Shown here: in pieces, positions 1-9,498 of the stretch
Numbering within the stretch: position 1 is the stretch's first letter
Layout of the letters: the number at the start of each line of letters is the position of its first letter
The notes under the pieces: model-generated
Databases searched by the model: none
What the model saw: the letters and a program-made list of their open reading frames with translations, nothing else
What the model was told of the DNA's origin: nothing
Program-made: the position numbers and the translations under genes
Source of the DNA: Planctomycetota bacterium
Lineage (GTDB): Bacteria; Planctomycetota; Phycisphaerae; Phycisphaerales; SM1A02
Length of the DNA: 53,420 nucleotides
NCBI GenBank assembly: GCA_022568135.1
Contig: JADFFQ010000022.1
Coordinates: 1-53,420 of the forward strand
Reading direction: 5' to 3'

Positions 1-1
1 C

Positions 2-127
2 TGGCTCAAGTGCTGTCGGCGGATCGGTACGCGCTACGAGAAGCTGGCGACCCACTTCCTGGCCATGGTCAAGCTCGCTATGATTCAGCGATGCCTACGC
101 GTTCTTGATCCGTCAGACAGGACCTAG
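2..127 (+). CDS. IS5-family transposase, 3' end only (partial)
   Basis: The frame opens at the window edge, so this is the last 41 codons of a longer gene. The translated tail contains RRIGTRYEKLATHFLAMVK, which matches the conserved end of the DDE domain in IS5/IS427-type transposases (R-x-x-x-R-Y-x-K-L-x-x-x-F-x-A). In that family the stop codon usually lies within about 20-30 bases of the right end of the element. Here the opposite strand of the stop region contains CCTGTCTGACGGATCA, which resembles an IS5-group inverted repeat; that reading is inference because the left end is outside the window. No target duplication can be seen. The gene is intact as far as visible, so a complete insertion sequence probably lies to the left. 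Confidence 0.72.
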   Translation, partial: WLKCCRRIGTRYEKLATHFLAMVKLAMIQRCLRVLDPSDRT

Positions 128-815
128 GCGCAACATGCCCCAATGTGGCCGTGTTGACGCGATCCTCGCCCACCCAGCCGCAGCGTCCTTCCGAGCCCGT
201 CCGGTCCGCACAATCGACCCGTTCGGCAATTCTGTCACTTGCGATTCCGTGTTGTCGATGTAGCGTAAACGCATGGCCGGGGCTCACGTCGCGGCGTCCC
301 TGCCTCGGCTGAGACCCGACAGGGCCTCCAGGCCGCCGTCTTGCGGCAGGACACTCGGCTTGTCACCGTCGATTCGGGTCAGAAGCAAGCAACTGGGAAC
401 TTGGGTATGCGGGGGGGAGGGGGTACACTCCTGCTCGGAAAGCTCGGCGGTGGAGCCAGGCGAAGGACAGATGGGCAATGTCGATATAAGGTATTGAATC
501 TTGGCACAGCTCCCGGGGCTACCTCGAGAGGAGCGCTACCAGCGAGTGCTGATCAACGGTGGGAGAGATCCATCGTCAATTTGACGTGCCGCGACCGCGT
601 CCTATCCAGAGACTCGACTTTAGATAACGTCAACAGCCCCCATGCAGTTTCCTTCTGACCTAGGCTACGCGCCGAGGCTTTCTGGAGCCGATACCCGTCT
701 TGGGGAGTTCCACCGACCCCTCCCCGAGGGTTCAGCGAGACCCGAAGTCCCGAAGCTCCCGCACGAAAGAGTAGGATGATCTTTCTTCCGTTGCTGCTTC
801 AGTAGGGGAATCGTC
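128..815. other. Spacer without a recognisable gene
   Basis: This 688-base stretch between the transposase end and the next gene holds only short, mutually overlapping open frames on both strands with no recognisable protein sequence. A G-rich run lies near 409-423. No tRNA, hairpin terminator or convincing promoter was recognised. It may be the flank of the inserted element or decayed sequence. Confidence 0.5.
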
Positions 816-2159
816 ATGGAGAAGAAGGACGTGCCGGTTCTCGAGCTCGCCGCCGAGTACCGCACCGAGACTCGCAGTTATCGCAGGAACCTGGTTGTCG
901 TGATCATCGCCATCGTCGGGTTCGGTGCGCTATACTTGATTCCCTACGTCGCTCTCCAGCACGAAGAGCTCAATTTCCTCGCCGCCGAGGCTTCCCTGGT
1001 GAGGTCCCTGGAGAGGAACGAAGCTAACCTGCGGTCCCTCGACCAGGCCCGGGGGCTTCTCGCGGACTACCAAGCGGATCTCGAGTCGCGTTCCATCGAG
1101 CTAGCCCAGGAGGGGAAGAAGAATGTACAGACACTGAACGGTCTCCTGAAGAGCGTGGCCAACCCTCCTGACATCGGAGGGTTCGAGTTCCAGGATCAAA
1201 TAACGGCACAGGTGGAGCAAGCCAATGCTCCACCCCTCTCGCCCCAGATGCTGATCAAGAACCTGACGGTCGAGCTGTTCGAGACCTACGGACTCGACAC
1301 CGCAGCAATCGAGGTGCTCACCAATCCGAGCGCAGCAGGGAACGGCGAATGGCGGCGGGTGGCCGACGAGGTCCTGAACAGGATCATGGCTGCGGTCAAG
1401 GGCGAGCTGCGAGCCTACGCACGCGAACGGGCGCAACGGCTCGCCGAATCCGTGCGCGCCCTCGAACCGGCGCTCCCCTCGGACCTTCTCGACGTCGAAC
1501 ACCTCGGGGAGTCGATCGTCGTCCCGGACGACTCCGCACCGCGCCTCACCGCGACTCCCAGCACCACCCGCGGCAAGGACATGATCATGGCCGCCGAGTT
1601 CGCGCACATCCGGGTACCGTCGTCCGACCTCGAATCTCAGTTGCGTGTTCGGGCAGGGGACATGGAGACGATGGCCGTTTCTGTCGAGCGCCAGCGCACC
1701 GAGCTGGCCGCCGAGGTCGAGACCATCCGCGTGGAGAAGGCCGAGCTCGAAGCGTCGATGGAGAAGACGGCTTCCGAGCTGCAGAGCTTCGTACTGCCCT
1801 TCGGAGTCCTCGAATGGAACGCGAGTCGCTTGACGATGTGGTTCCCGACGCTCGCCGTGCTCCTTTTGTGTTATCTCGCCATTACCGGCGCACGCCTGGA
1901 CCGGCAGCGCACAGCCCTCCGCCAGCACCTCAAGGGCCTTACGGACCTCGACCGAACGCTGGTGACCGGACCGCCTTCGCTCGCCCGCAGCGCGCTAGCA
2001 ATTTTCTCGTGTGCCACGTTCGTCCTCTACCTCCAGTACGTGATCGGCGTCGAGAGGTGGTGGATGCTCGCCCTGGTCGGAGGCTGTTGCGCCTCGTCGG
2101 TCGTTGTCGTCATGCGCCGGCTGGCGAAGACCGAAGCGGCGTTGGTGCACGGATCCTAA
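816..2159 (+). CDS. Coiled-coil membrane protein, function unknown
   Basis: I do not recognise this 447-residue protein. The start is supported by AGGGGA eight bases upstream. Hydrophobic segments near residues 25-46, 340-357, 392-410 and 415-433 predict four membrane spans. The long segment between the first and second spans (about 50-335) is charged and heptad-like, with Leu/Glu/Arg-rich coiled coil near 50-100 and 283-325. One long coiled-coil loop between two spans is seen in envelope proteins that sense or bridge the periplasm, but no specific family can be named. Long spacers isolate the gene on both sides, so context gives no function. Codon use is typical of the GC-rich neighbours, which supports a real gene. 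Confidence 0.8.
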   Translation: MEKKDVPVLELAAEYRTETRSYRRNLVVVIIAIVGFGALYLIPYVALQHEELNFLAAEASLVRSLERNEANLRSLDQARGLLADYQADLESRSIELAQEGKKNVQTLNGLLKSVANPPDIGGFEFQDQITAQVEQANAPPLSPQMLIKNLTVELFETYGLDTAAIEVLTNPSAAGNGEWRRVADEVLNRIMAAVKGELRAYARERAQRLAESVRALEPALPSDLLDVEHLGESIVVPDDSAPRLTATPSTTRGKDMIMAAEFAHIRVPSSDLESQLRVRAGDMETMAVSVERQRTELAAEVETIRVEKAELEASMEKTASELQSFVLPFGVLEWNASRLTMWFPTLAVLLLCYLAITGARLDRQRTALRQHLKGLTDLDRTLVTGPPSLARSALAIFSCATFVLYLQYVIGVERWWMLALVGGCCASSVVVVMRRLAKTEAALVHGS

Positions 2160-2936
2160 GCTCCCGGTGTCGCGGCCGCGACGCCAGCATGAAGTTCGAG
2201 GCGCGTTAGTCCGAGTCGCCGGACCGCTCCCAGCGCCACACCAAACCGTCCTCCGGATCGTCGACTTGGCCAGTCCGTTCTTTGGCAGCTTCCTTAGCGT
2301 CTCAACTTGTGGCACTCTCTGCTATGAGAGAGACTGCGCACTGGGAAGAAAAGGAGGGGAAGAAAAGGGGACAGGACAGGGGAAAGTCGGGACTGTCGGG
2401 CTGGTGAAAAGCGGCGTATCCGAAAGGCCAACCCATGTTCATACCAACGATAACGCGGATCAAATGAACAGAATAAACGGTTCGGAGGAGTTTTTCAACA
2501 ACCCCACAGTTACCACTTTTTTACGCTCTGGAGCACTGCATGTGCGCCGTCGAACCGGCGAGCTGCGAATAGCCCGCGCCATCCTCGCATCCAATAATCC
2601 CCCCAGCGCAGTTTCCGGGGGCTTGTTGCTGGGTGGGGGTGCCGCCACCGATCGGCGAGGAGGTCAGCGCGTGGCCAGGTGTCGCGATGAGGGCAGCAGG
2701 CCGCGGACACCGCCGAGAAAGCCGGCCGGGCCAATCTGGGCAAGGCTGCGACGTCGCCTCCATCGGTAAGTTGTTTTCCATTTTCTACTTGCGGTACGTT
2801 GCAACCGCGTGTTATTCTAAGACATATAGTACCTGCAGGGCGGCAGGCCGTGGTTGGAGCCGCTGGTCACTACACGCCAACGATGGACGCCCTGTTGCTT
2901 TACCGCCATTACTTCACCCATGTAGGAAGAAGAAAG
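2160..2936. other. 777-base spacer before the first repeat-protein gene
   Basis: No gene is recognised here; the open frames are short and conflict with one another. The stretch has a purine-rich run near 2345-2395 and a candidate promoter at its right end. It is unusually long for this window and could hold a small RNA or a lost gene, but nothing supports either. Confidence 0.45.
2789..2818 (+). promoter_or_regulatory. Candidate sigma70-like promoter
   Basis: TTGCGG (2789-2794) and TATTCT (2813-2818) are separated by 18 bases and lie about 120 bases before the repeat-protein start at 2937. The fit to consensus is moderate, and no conserved partner sequence is available for comparison. Confidence 0.3.
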
Positions 2937-4658
2937 ATGTTCCTTTTCCAAACCTCTAGGTCATCCCGCTTGGTCCTCACTGGGGCGATGACATCGCTTC
3001 TGTCTGCGGGCACCCACGCCCAGCAGTTCATCGAGGAGTCCGCCAGCCGGTTCCCCTCGCCGAACCCCACCGAGTACACCAACCAGCTCACGATCGGCGA
3101 TATCGACGGCGACGGCGATCTGGACCTCATCTTCGCCAACGGCGGTAACTTCTCATCGCCGGGCGCGCCTCAGCCTCAACGCGTCTACATCAACAACGGG
3201 TCCGGCGTGTTTACCGATGAATCGGCGGCACGGCTCGGCTTTTCCGGGTTGTGTCGCGGCGTCGAGCTGGGTGACATCGACGACGACGGCGATTTGGACC
3301 TGATCTTCGCCCAGGACTTCAACCGCCTGCCCCACCTCTTTACCAACAACGGCAACGGCTTCTTCACCGATGTCACCGCCGCCCAACTACCCAATATCAC
3401 GCTCAGCAGCTCCCGCGCCCAGTTCGGCGATGTTGACAACGACGGCGATCTCGACATCTACATCACTAGCGGCGGGTCCACGAATCGCTTCGGCTGCGGC
3501 CAGTACCGCTTGTACCTCAACGACGGCAACGGGTTCTTCACCGACGTGACGGCTACGCACCTGCCCATCGGCAACGTCTGCGCCAACATGGACTGCATCT
3601 TCGGTGATATCGACGGCGACTTCGACCTCGATGTCAAGACCGCCAGCACCGGCTCCAACAACAGCCGCCTCTACCGAAACGATGGCGCCGGCGTGTTTTC
3701 CCTCGTGACCACCATTCCGGGCGATAGCTCCTGCTATTCATACGACTTCGGTGACATCAATGGGGACGGCGATCTGGATCTCATCGGCATCAATGCGGGC
3801 TCCGGCTCCACCGAGCTACTGCTCGAAAACGACGGAACGGGCGCCTTTACCAACATCAGCTCTCAAATCTCACCCAACCTCAGTGCCGACGACAACGATA
3901 GTAAGTTCTTCGACTACGACAATGATGGGGACCTCGACCTCGTTATCGGTAGAATCTTCGGCGCCGAACGAGTATACAACAACGACGGCAATGGGAATCT
4001 CACCCTGGTTGACGATGTGATGCAGAGCATCACCGACTCGACGCTTGACATCATGGTCGCTGATCTCACCGGTAATGGAAAGCTCGACATTGTGACCGCG
4101 CAAGGCGAATCCGGGAACTTCCAAAACCGCATCTACATCAACAACGGGCCCGCTGACACGATTGGGCCGTCCATCCAGCGCACCGAGCAGGCGCCAGACA
4201 CCGCCGACACCAACGGCCCCTATGTCATCCGCACAGTGATCTACGACAGTGTCACGTCCGACCGAGGCCCCTTCCTGGACGACGTCACGCTCAACTACTT
4301 TATCGCGATCCGAGCCGGCCTGGGCGGCTGGCAGCAGGTGCCGATGAAGTGGGCCGGCAACTCGCTGTGGCGCGGTGAGATCCCCGGCCAGCCGCCCGAC
4401 AGCACCGTTGCGTATTATGTCACCGCGACCGATTTCGCCTCCAACACCACGACCGGCCCCAAACTGTTTTTCACCGTCACCTGTAGTGGCGCCGACGTCG
4501 ATTGCAACGGCATCATCAACATCTTCGATCTGTTGGCGCTGCTTGCCGCATGGGGACCGTGTCCTGATCCATGCCCGCCAAGCTGCTCGGCTGATCTCAA
4601 CAGCGACTGCACCGTCGGCATCCTCGACCTGCTGACGCTCCTGGCCAACTGGGGGTGA
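2937..4658 (+). CDS. Exported FG-GAP/VCBS repeat protein with C-terminal dockerin-like repeats
   Basis: The 573-residue product starts at ATG 2937, seven bases after AGGAAG, because this start gives a clean signal peptide (Arg-containing n-region, hydrophobic LVLTGAMTSLLSAG, cleavage near THA-QQ). The open frame could extend upstream but would bury the signal. At least six VCBS/FG-GAP calcium motifs follow, such as DIDGDGDLDLIFAN, DIDDDGDLDLI and DVDNDGDLDIY, consistent with an integrin-like beta-propeller. A beta-sandwich-like segment precedes two dockerin-like loops (VDCNGIINIFDLLALL and DLNSDCTVGILDLLTLL) that end at the last residue in NWG. In this phylum such tails are frequent on exported proteins; anchoring or sorting is inferred. 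It is the first of three such genes in a row. Confidence 0.9.
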   Translation: MFLFQTSRSSRLVLTGAMTSLLSAGTHAQQFIEESASRFPSPNPTEYTNQLTIGDIDGDGDLDLIFANGGNFSSPGAPQPQRVYINNGSGVFTDESAARLGFSGLCRGVELGDIDDDGDLDLIFAQDFNRLPHLFTNNGNGFFTDVTAAQLPNITLSSSRAQFGDVDNDGDLDIYITSGGSTNRFGCGQYRLYLNDGNGFFTDVTATHLPIGNVCANMDCIFGDIDGDFDLDVKTASTGSNNSRLYRNDGAGVFSLVTTIPGDSSCYSYDFGDINGDGDLDLIGINAGSGSTELLLENDGTGAFTNISSQISPNLSADDNDSKFFDYDNDGDLDLVIGRIFGAERVYNNDGNGNLTLVDDVMQSITDSTLDIMVADLTGNGKLDIVTAQGESGNFQNRIYINNGPADTIGPSIQRTEQAPDTADTNGPYVIRTVIYDSVTSDRGPFLDDVTLNYFIAIRAGLGGWQQVPMKWAGNSLWRGEIPGQPPDSTVAYYVTATDFASNTTTGPKLFFTVTCSGADVDCNGIINIFDLLALLAAWGPCPDPCPPSCSADLNSDCTVGILDLLTLLANWG

Positions 4659-4709
4659 GCCGAGCAGCCCGAGGGTGGGCTGCGACTGGGCAAGCGACCC
4701 ATATTCTGC

Positions 4710-4737
4710 TTGTACGCTGGCCATACGGTTGTACGAT
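4710..4737 (+). promoter_or_regulatory. Candidate promoter
   Basis: TTGTAC (4710-4715) and TACGAT (4732-4737) are spaced by 16 bases, 30 bases before the frameshifted repeat-protein start at 4768. This suggests the gene has its own promoter rather than reading through from the gene ending at 4658. Confidence 0.35.
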
Positions 4738-4767
4738 AGGGTATTCTTACACTCGGGAGGCCCTGCG

Positions 4768-6300
4768 ATGCGGCGATGGTGTCAACCGCTCACGGTGGTG
4801 ATGGCTCTACTGCTAGCCGGGCCGGGCCTGGCTTGGCGGGCAACACCAATTGGGTCCAGTTTGCCGACGAGACGGACACCCGGCTGGTTGCCGATCCAGC
4901 AGTCGGCGCTGACGACGTCCAAGAGAAAGACTACGCCTGGGGTGATGTCGATCAGGATGGCGACATCGACCTCGTGGTGGTGCGCAAGCAGATCGGCTCC
5001 ACCGCAGGCAGGCGGCCCAACGTCCTGTTCATGAACGAATGGATCGCCGAAGGCCATGCCATCAACGGCGTCCTGGTGGACCGCACCGAGCAATACGCCT
5101 CCGACGCAGACGATGGCGGGCTGGGCTTCCTCGACGAAACCAACGACCGAGATGTGGCCTTGGTCGATGTCAACGGCGATGGTTGGCTGGACATCGTCAC
5201 CGCGGTTGCCCACGGCCAGGGGCTTCCCAAGACGATCTCCCATCCTCGCGTCTACATCAACAAGGCCAACGATGAGATGGGCGACTGGCTCGGCTTCCGA
5301 TATGAAGAGGCACGAATCCCCCCAATTCGTCGATCCCAATACCGGCAAGCCGATTGCGCCGAACTTCGCCGCGGTCGCATTCGGGGATGTGACCGGTGAT
5401 GGCGCGGAGGACCTGTACTTTGCCAACTACAGCCAAAGCCTCGAAGACCGGCTGCTGGTCAACGACGGCAAAGGCTTCTTCACCGATGAGACCGTGCGGC
5501 GCCTTCCGTCGGAGTTTGTGGAGTCGAGCTTAGGTTATGCTTGCGCAATCGTGGATATGAATGCAGACGGATTCAACGATATCGTGAAGAACACGCACCA
5601 TGGCCCGATGGACCTAGCAATCGCCTACAACGATCCGAGCAACGAGGGTTTCTTTCGCGTTATTGATCTCGTCTACAATTGTTGCCCCAGCTATGTTTCG
5701 GTTGGTGATTTGAACAACGACGGTAAGCTGGACCTGGTCGCGCCCGCTGATGCCCAAGACCACTATTTCCTGAACCAGGGCAACGGTCCGGACGGGTTAC
5801 CCGATTGGATCTCGTTCCCGTTTCCGGAAAGCAGCAACGGCTTTGACCACAATACGGTGATCGCGGACCTGGATAACGATGGCTTCAACGACGTGCTGAT
5901 TGCCGACGTGGACCTGGACTTGCCGTCCTGTGCACAGCGGCTGGACATCCATCACAACCTCGGTCTCCGGCCCAACCTCTCATTCCAGGAGGACGTAGGC
6001 AACCTTCCGACCGATGCGCGCGGTCCATTGCGAGGCACGCATGATGTGGCCGTGTTCGACCTCAACGGCGACGGTCGGCTCGACCTCGTCATCGGCACGT
6101 GCAGCGGCACGACGATCTGGATCCAGCAGCTCATCGGCGATCTCGACGGCGATGGGACGGTTGGCATACTTGATCTGCTGATCCTGCTGAGCAATTGGGG
6201 CCCGTGTCCTGATCCCCCGGAAGGCTGCCCCGCCGACCTCGACGACGACGGCTCCGTCGGCATCCTCGACCTGCTCACTCTCCTGGCCAACTGGGGCTGA
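4768..6300 (+). pseudogene. Exported VCBS repeat protein with dockerin-like tail, two compensating frameshifts
   Basis: Three pieces in two frames join into one protein of about 510 residues. A signal peptide starts at ATG 4768, seven bases after GGGAGG (MRRWCQPLTVVMALLLAG...). It runs in one frame to about 4836, continues one base back from 4836 (GNTNWVQFADETD...), and returns to the first frame in the C6 run at 5318-5323. Restoring one G after 4836 gives a good cleavage site (AWA before GNT), and removing one C from the C-run gives a seamless reading (ARIPQFVDPN). The body has VCBS calcium motifs (DVDQDGDIDLVVV, DVNGDGWLDIV, DLNNDGKLDLV) and two dockerin-like loops ending in NWG. Net length is conserved. 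Sequencing error in G/C runs and real decay are both possible. Confidence 0.8.
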
Positions 6301-6444
6301 TAGGCAGAATCGGCGAATTCAGCGGGCGTTTCGGCGGCAGCCTGTGAGTATGATGTGCCAGGACTTGCGCTCACCGATGTGGGGGGGGCGAATCGTGCTG
6401 GTGCCTGGCCACGTGGGGCAAGTGATCTGAAAGGAGGCTCTTCC

Positions 6445-7563
6445 ATGCGCGCGAACCGTCATTATCCGGCCGTCTTCGGGATGCTCGGGGCCGTTTTCTT
6501 CGCCGCGGCGCCGGCCTCGGCCCAGTGCACGGACCAGTGGCTCCCGGGCGACGGCCTGCCGGGGCTGAACGGCGGGGTGAACGCCGCCGCGGTCTATGAC
6601 GACGGCACCGGCCCGGCCCTTTACGTCGGCGGCGACTTCAACTTCGCCGGTGAGGTGGTCGCCAACAGAATCGCCAAGTGGGACGGCACGAGCTGGTCGC
6701 CACTGGGCAGTGGAATGCAAGGGGCGGGATACATATACGTGTCTGCCCTGACGGTGTACAACGGCGAGCTGATCGCCAGCGGCAAGTTCACCGCCGCCGG
6801 CGGGACGGAAGTCAACTCCATCGCCCGCTGGGATGGCAAATCCTGGTCGCCCCTGGGCAACGGGATGAACAACGGCGTGGTTGCCCTGACCGTGTACAAC
6901 GGCGAGCTGATCGCCGGGGGCTTCTTCACCACCGCCGGCGGGACGCCGGCCAACTACATCGCCCGCTGGGACGGCACGACCTGGTCGCCCCTGGGCAGCG
7001 GCATGAACGGCTGGGTGTCCGCCCTGACGGTGTACAACAGCCGGGTGATCGCCGGAGGCGGGTTCACCACCGCCGGCGGGACGGAAGCCAACTCCATCGC
7101 CCGCTGGGACGGCGCGAGCTGGTCACCCCTGGCCGGCGGGATGAACGACACGGTGCTGGCCCTCACGGTCTACGATGGCGAGTTGATCGCCGGGGGCGGC
7201 TTCACCACCGCCGGCGGGATGGAAGGCAACGCCATCGCCCGCTGGGACGGCACGAACTGGTCGCCCCTGGGCAACGGGATGAACAACTGGGTGATGGCCC
7301 TGACCGAGTACAACGGCGAGCTGATCGCCGGGGGCTGGTTCACCACCGCCGGTGAGAATGTCTCGGGGTATTGGGCCCGCTGGGGACCCGACGTTCCGCT
7401 CGGCGACCTCGACGGCGACTGTACCGTTGGCGTCTTTGATCTGCTCGCCTTACTCGCCGCGTGGGGGCCATGCGCCGATTGCGAGAATTGCCCAGCCGAT
7501 CTCGATGGCGATTGCACCGTGGGCATCTTCGACTTGCTGACACTGCTCGCCAATTGGGGTTGA
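6445..7563 (+). CDS. Exported tandem-repeat (propeller-like) protein with dockerin-like tail
   Basis: Start ATG 6445 follows AAGGAGG by seven bases and opens a classic signal peptide ending ASA-Q. The 372-residue product has about six near-identical units of roughly 41 residues with the core IARWDGTSWSPLGSGM followed by ALTVYNGELIAGG and FTTAGGTEANS. Such W-D-G/A-G-G repeats are probably blades of a beta-propeller or stacked beta-sheets; no enzyme motif is seen. The protein ends in two dockerin-like loops (DLDGDCTVGVFDLLALLAAW and DLDGDCTVGIFDLLTLLANW). It lies 144 bases after the frameshifted gene and is followed at once by a heptamer array. Some repeat units are very similar at DNA level, which suggests recent unit duplication or conversion. 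Confidence 0.88.
   Translation: MRANRHYPAVFGMLGAVFFAAAPASAQCTDQWLPGDGLPGLNGGVNAAAVYDDGTGPALYVGGDFNFAGEVVANRIAKWDGTSWSPLGSGMQGAGYIYVSALTVYNGELIASGKFTAAGGTEVNSIARWDGKSWSPLGNGMNNGVVALTVYNGELIAGGFFTTAGGTPANYIARWDGTTWSPLGSGMNGWVSALTVYNSRVIAGGGFTTAGGTEANSIARWDGASWSPLAGGMNDTVLALTVYDGELIAGGGFTTAGGMEGNAIARWDGTNWSPLGNGMNNWVMALTEYNGELIAGGWFTTAGENVSGYWARWGPDVPLGDLDGDCTVGVFDLLALLAAWGPCADCENCPADLDGDCTVGIFDLLTLLANWG
6655..7360 (+). repeat. Intragenic tandem repeats of about 123-126 bp
   Basis: Phrases such as GCCCTGACGGTGTACAACGG and ATCGCCCGCTGGGACGGCAC recur every 123-135 bases across the gene with few changes, giving about five full copies. They encode the 41-residue protein unit described for the gene at 6445. 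High DNA identity makes the locus prone to unit gain and loss. Confidence 0.8.
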
Positions 7564-7566
7564 GGA

Positions 7567-7599
7567 GAGGCTTGAGGCTTGCAGGCTTGAGGCTTGAGG
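7567..7599 (+). repeat. Heptamer array A (GAGGCTT unit)
   Basis: Four copies of GAGGCTT, with one extra base inserted at 7581-7588, begin three bases after the stop codon of the gene ending at 7563. Each junction contains TGA on the plus strand. It belongs to the family of seven-base intergenic arrays also seen at 12469, 13666, 22092, 25634 and 31013. Confidence 0.7.
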
Positions 7600-7614
7600 G
7601 GTGGTGCTTACGCG

Positions 7615-7632
7615 CGCGGCCTGGAGGCCGCG
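7615..7632. terminator. Hairpin, possible terminator of the repeat-protein gene
   Basis: CGCGGCC and GGCCGCG form a perfect 7-bp stem around TGGA. No T-run follows on the plus strand, so a simple intrinsic terminator is doubtful. The hairpin lies between two genes that converge (6445 plus, 7709 minus). Confidence 0.3.
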
Positions 7633-7708
7633 GCTAAACAGACTGTCGCCCGGGCGCCGGACATACACAGCCGCAGAACACAGGTGGATTCGATTCGTGC
7701 AAGTCAGT

Positions 7709-8134
7709 TCAGGCGAGCACGTCGAGCAACGTGCCGAGGTTGGTGACGTGGAAGTAGTTCACGACGCGGACGATCTCGGCCGGATCGGGCGGGGTCACAT
7801 CTCGAAACTCGGTGGGCTTGCCGAGCGGGTCGGGCGCATAGGGTTTGCGATCGCTCGGCGGAGACGCCTGCGGGTCGGGCGGCACATCGCGTGCAAGGCG
7901 ATGCAGCGATGGCTGGAACATGTCAGCCTGGGCCGGCTGAACCAAGCCGCGTCGCAGACGGTCAATCTCCCGGCGAGCGGCGTTGAGCACGATCCGGCAT
8001 TGCCCGGCGTCGCACTCACGAGAGGCCGGGGCGGTTTCGCTCGCCTGGCGGTTCCGCATCGCCGTGGCCAGGCTCTCAGCATGAACCCGAATGAGCCGCT
8101 CGACCGGATCGAACTCATTGAACCTATTCTCCAC
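7709..8134 (-). CDS. Hypothetical protein, 141 residues
   Basis: I do not recognise this protein. An open frame continues far upstream on this strand, but it is the complement of queA there, so the start is placed at GTG 8134 (VENRFNEFDPVERLI...); GTG 8140 is also possible. No SD is visible, as for several genes here. The N-terminal half is charged and probably helical, with two Cys (ECDAGQC). A Pro-rich stretch (about 95-115) leads to a short C-terminal segment containing RVVNYFHVTNLGTLLDVL. No signal peptide or membrane span is seen. It faces the queA promoter region and is convergent with the repeat-protein gene. An open frame on the opposite strand (7601-8197) looks less protein-like. Confidence 0.5.
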   Translation of the reverse strand: MENRFNEFDPVERLIRVHAESLATAMRNRQASETAPASRECDAGQCRIVLNAARREIDRLRRGLVQPAQADMFQPSLHRLARDVPPDPQASPPSDRKPYAPDPLGKPTEFRDVTPPDPAEIVRVVNYFHVTNLGTLLDVLA

Positions 8135-8323
8135 GTGCACACCAAGGGAGCAGCACGGCGCGCACCGACTGCAGCTGCGGGTCCCGGCCGGGCGTAGCCG
8201 CCTATAACAACCCGGCTCCGGTGATTCGCTCACGGGACGCCTGGCCAAGTATGAACCGCGCGGGATAATCTGGTTGTGCCGGATGTCGCCTCGACTCCAC
8301 GGCCCGGCGCCGCCAACGTGCAG

Positions 8324-9424
8324 ATGTCGAAACACGTGTTGCGAACCGATGAGCTTGATTACCAGCTTCCGCAGGAGCTGATCGCCACCCGCCCGGTAGA
8401 GCCGCGCGACTCTGCCCGGATGCTGGTGATGAGCCGCTACGACGACACGATCGACCATCGCCGCGTGCGCGATCTGCCGCGCTACCTCCGGTCGGGCGAC
8501 GCGATAGTCTTCAACACCACCGCGGTCATGCGCGCCGGGCTGCTTGGCCGGCGAGTCGGCACCGGCGGCCGCGTCGAAGGACTGTTTCTCGACGAGCCTG
8601 AGCCGGGCCGGTGGCTGGTGATGCTCCGAAGCAACGGCCGATTGCGGCGGGGCCAGCAGATCGAACTGCTCGATCCACAAGGCTGCCCGCAAGGACATCG
8701 CCTCGAACTGCTCGACCGCCAGGCATCGGGCTGGGTGGCGCGGGTGCTTGGGCCGGGGTCAGCGGCTTCGGTGCTGGATCGGGTTGGGCATACGCCGCTG
8801 CCGCCGTACATTCGCCGGGCACGGGGCGATCAGCTCGTCGCCGATTCGCTCGATCGGCAGTGGTACCAGACGGTGTATGCAGATGCTCAGCAGCGCGGAT
8901 CGGTGGCCGCGCCCACCGCAGGGCTGCACTTCACGCCTGATCTTCTGGCCAGGCTCGAGGAGTCCGGCGTGCGGCGGATCGACGTGATGCTGCACATCGG
9001 CCTGGGGACGTTTCAGCCGATCACCGCGCGCAGGATCGACCAGCATGTGATGCACGCAGAGCACTACGCGGTCTCGCCCGAAGCGATCGCAGCTCTGGGC
9101 GAGCTGCGCACGGGTCGGCGGGGGCGGATCCTCGCCGTCGGCAGCACCGTGGTCCGCGCGCTTGAGTCGCTGCCGGAGCCATTGCCTCAAACCGATGCGT
9201 TGGATGGCCCCTTCCGCGGGCGAACGGACCTTCTGATTGCCCCGCCCCATCAGTTCAAACATGTTGATGGGATGCTGACCAACTTTCACCTTCCTCGCTC
9301 CACGCTTCTGGCCCTGGTGGCGGCTATGATCGGGCTGGATCGCCTCAAGGCCGTCTATCACGGGGCGATCGAGCAGCGCTACCGGTTCTACAGCTACGGC
9401 GACGCTATGCTCATTCTTCCATAG
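8324..9424 (+). CDS. queA: S-adenosylmethionine:tRNA ribosyltransferase-isomerase QueA
   Basis: QueA transfers and isomerises the ribosyl part of S-adenosylmethionine onto 7-aminomethyl-7-deazaguanine at tRNA position 34, giving epoxyqueuosine. The family signature is clear: an N-terminal LDYQLPQELIATRPVEPRD, the core GSVAAPTAGLHFTPDLL, HIGLGTFQPI, and C-terminal TNFHLPRSTLLALVAAMIG. At 366 residues from ATG 8324 it fits the family (about 340-360). A GTG at 8276 would add 16 unconserved residues, so the ATG is preferred; neither has an SD. It is followed after 74 bases by murE. queE and queD, earlier in the same pathway, are in this window near 29.2-31.4 kb. Confidence 0.96.
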   Translation: MSKHVLRTDELDYQLPQELIATRPVEPRDSARMLVMSRYDDTIDHRRVRDLPRYLRSGDAIVFNTTAVMRAGLLGRRVGTGGRVEGLFLDEPEPGRWLVMLRSNGRLRRGQQIELLDPQGCPQGHRLELLDRQASGWVARVLGPGSAASVLDRVGHTPLPPYIRRARGDQLVADSLDRQWYQTVYADAQQRGSVAAPTAGLHFTPDLLARLEESGVRRIDVMLHIGLGTFQPITARRIDQHVMHAEHYAVSPEAIAALGELRTGRRGRILAVGSTVVRALESLPEPLPQTDALDGPFRGRTDLLIAPPHQFKHVDGMLTNFHLPRSTLLALVAAMIGLDRLKAVYHGAIEQRYRFYSYGDAMLILP

Positions 9425-9498
9425 CCGTCCGATTTCTACGGCCGGGCGGCGGCCAATCCCGATATCCTTTGCGCTGGGGTTGTTCGTTGCCAAATGGC

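Noticed and set aside
3870..4724. 284-codon minus-strand frame
   Set aside because: Antisense of the VCBS/dockerin coding repeats; the repeated Val/Asp pattern is a mirror of the DGD codons.
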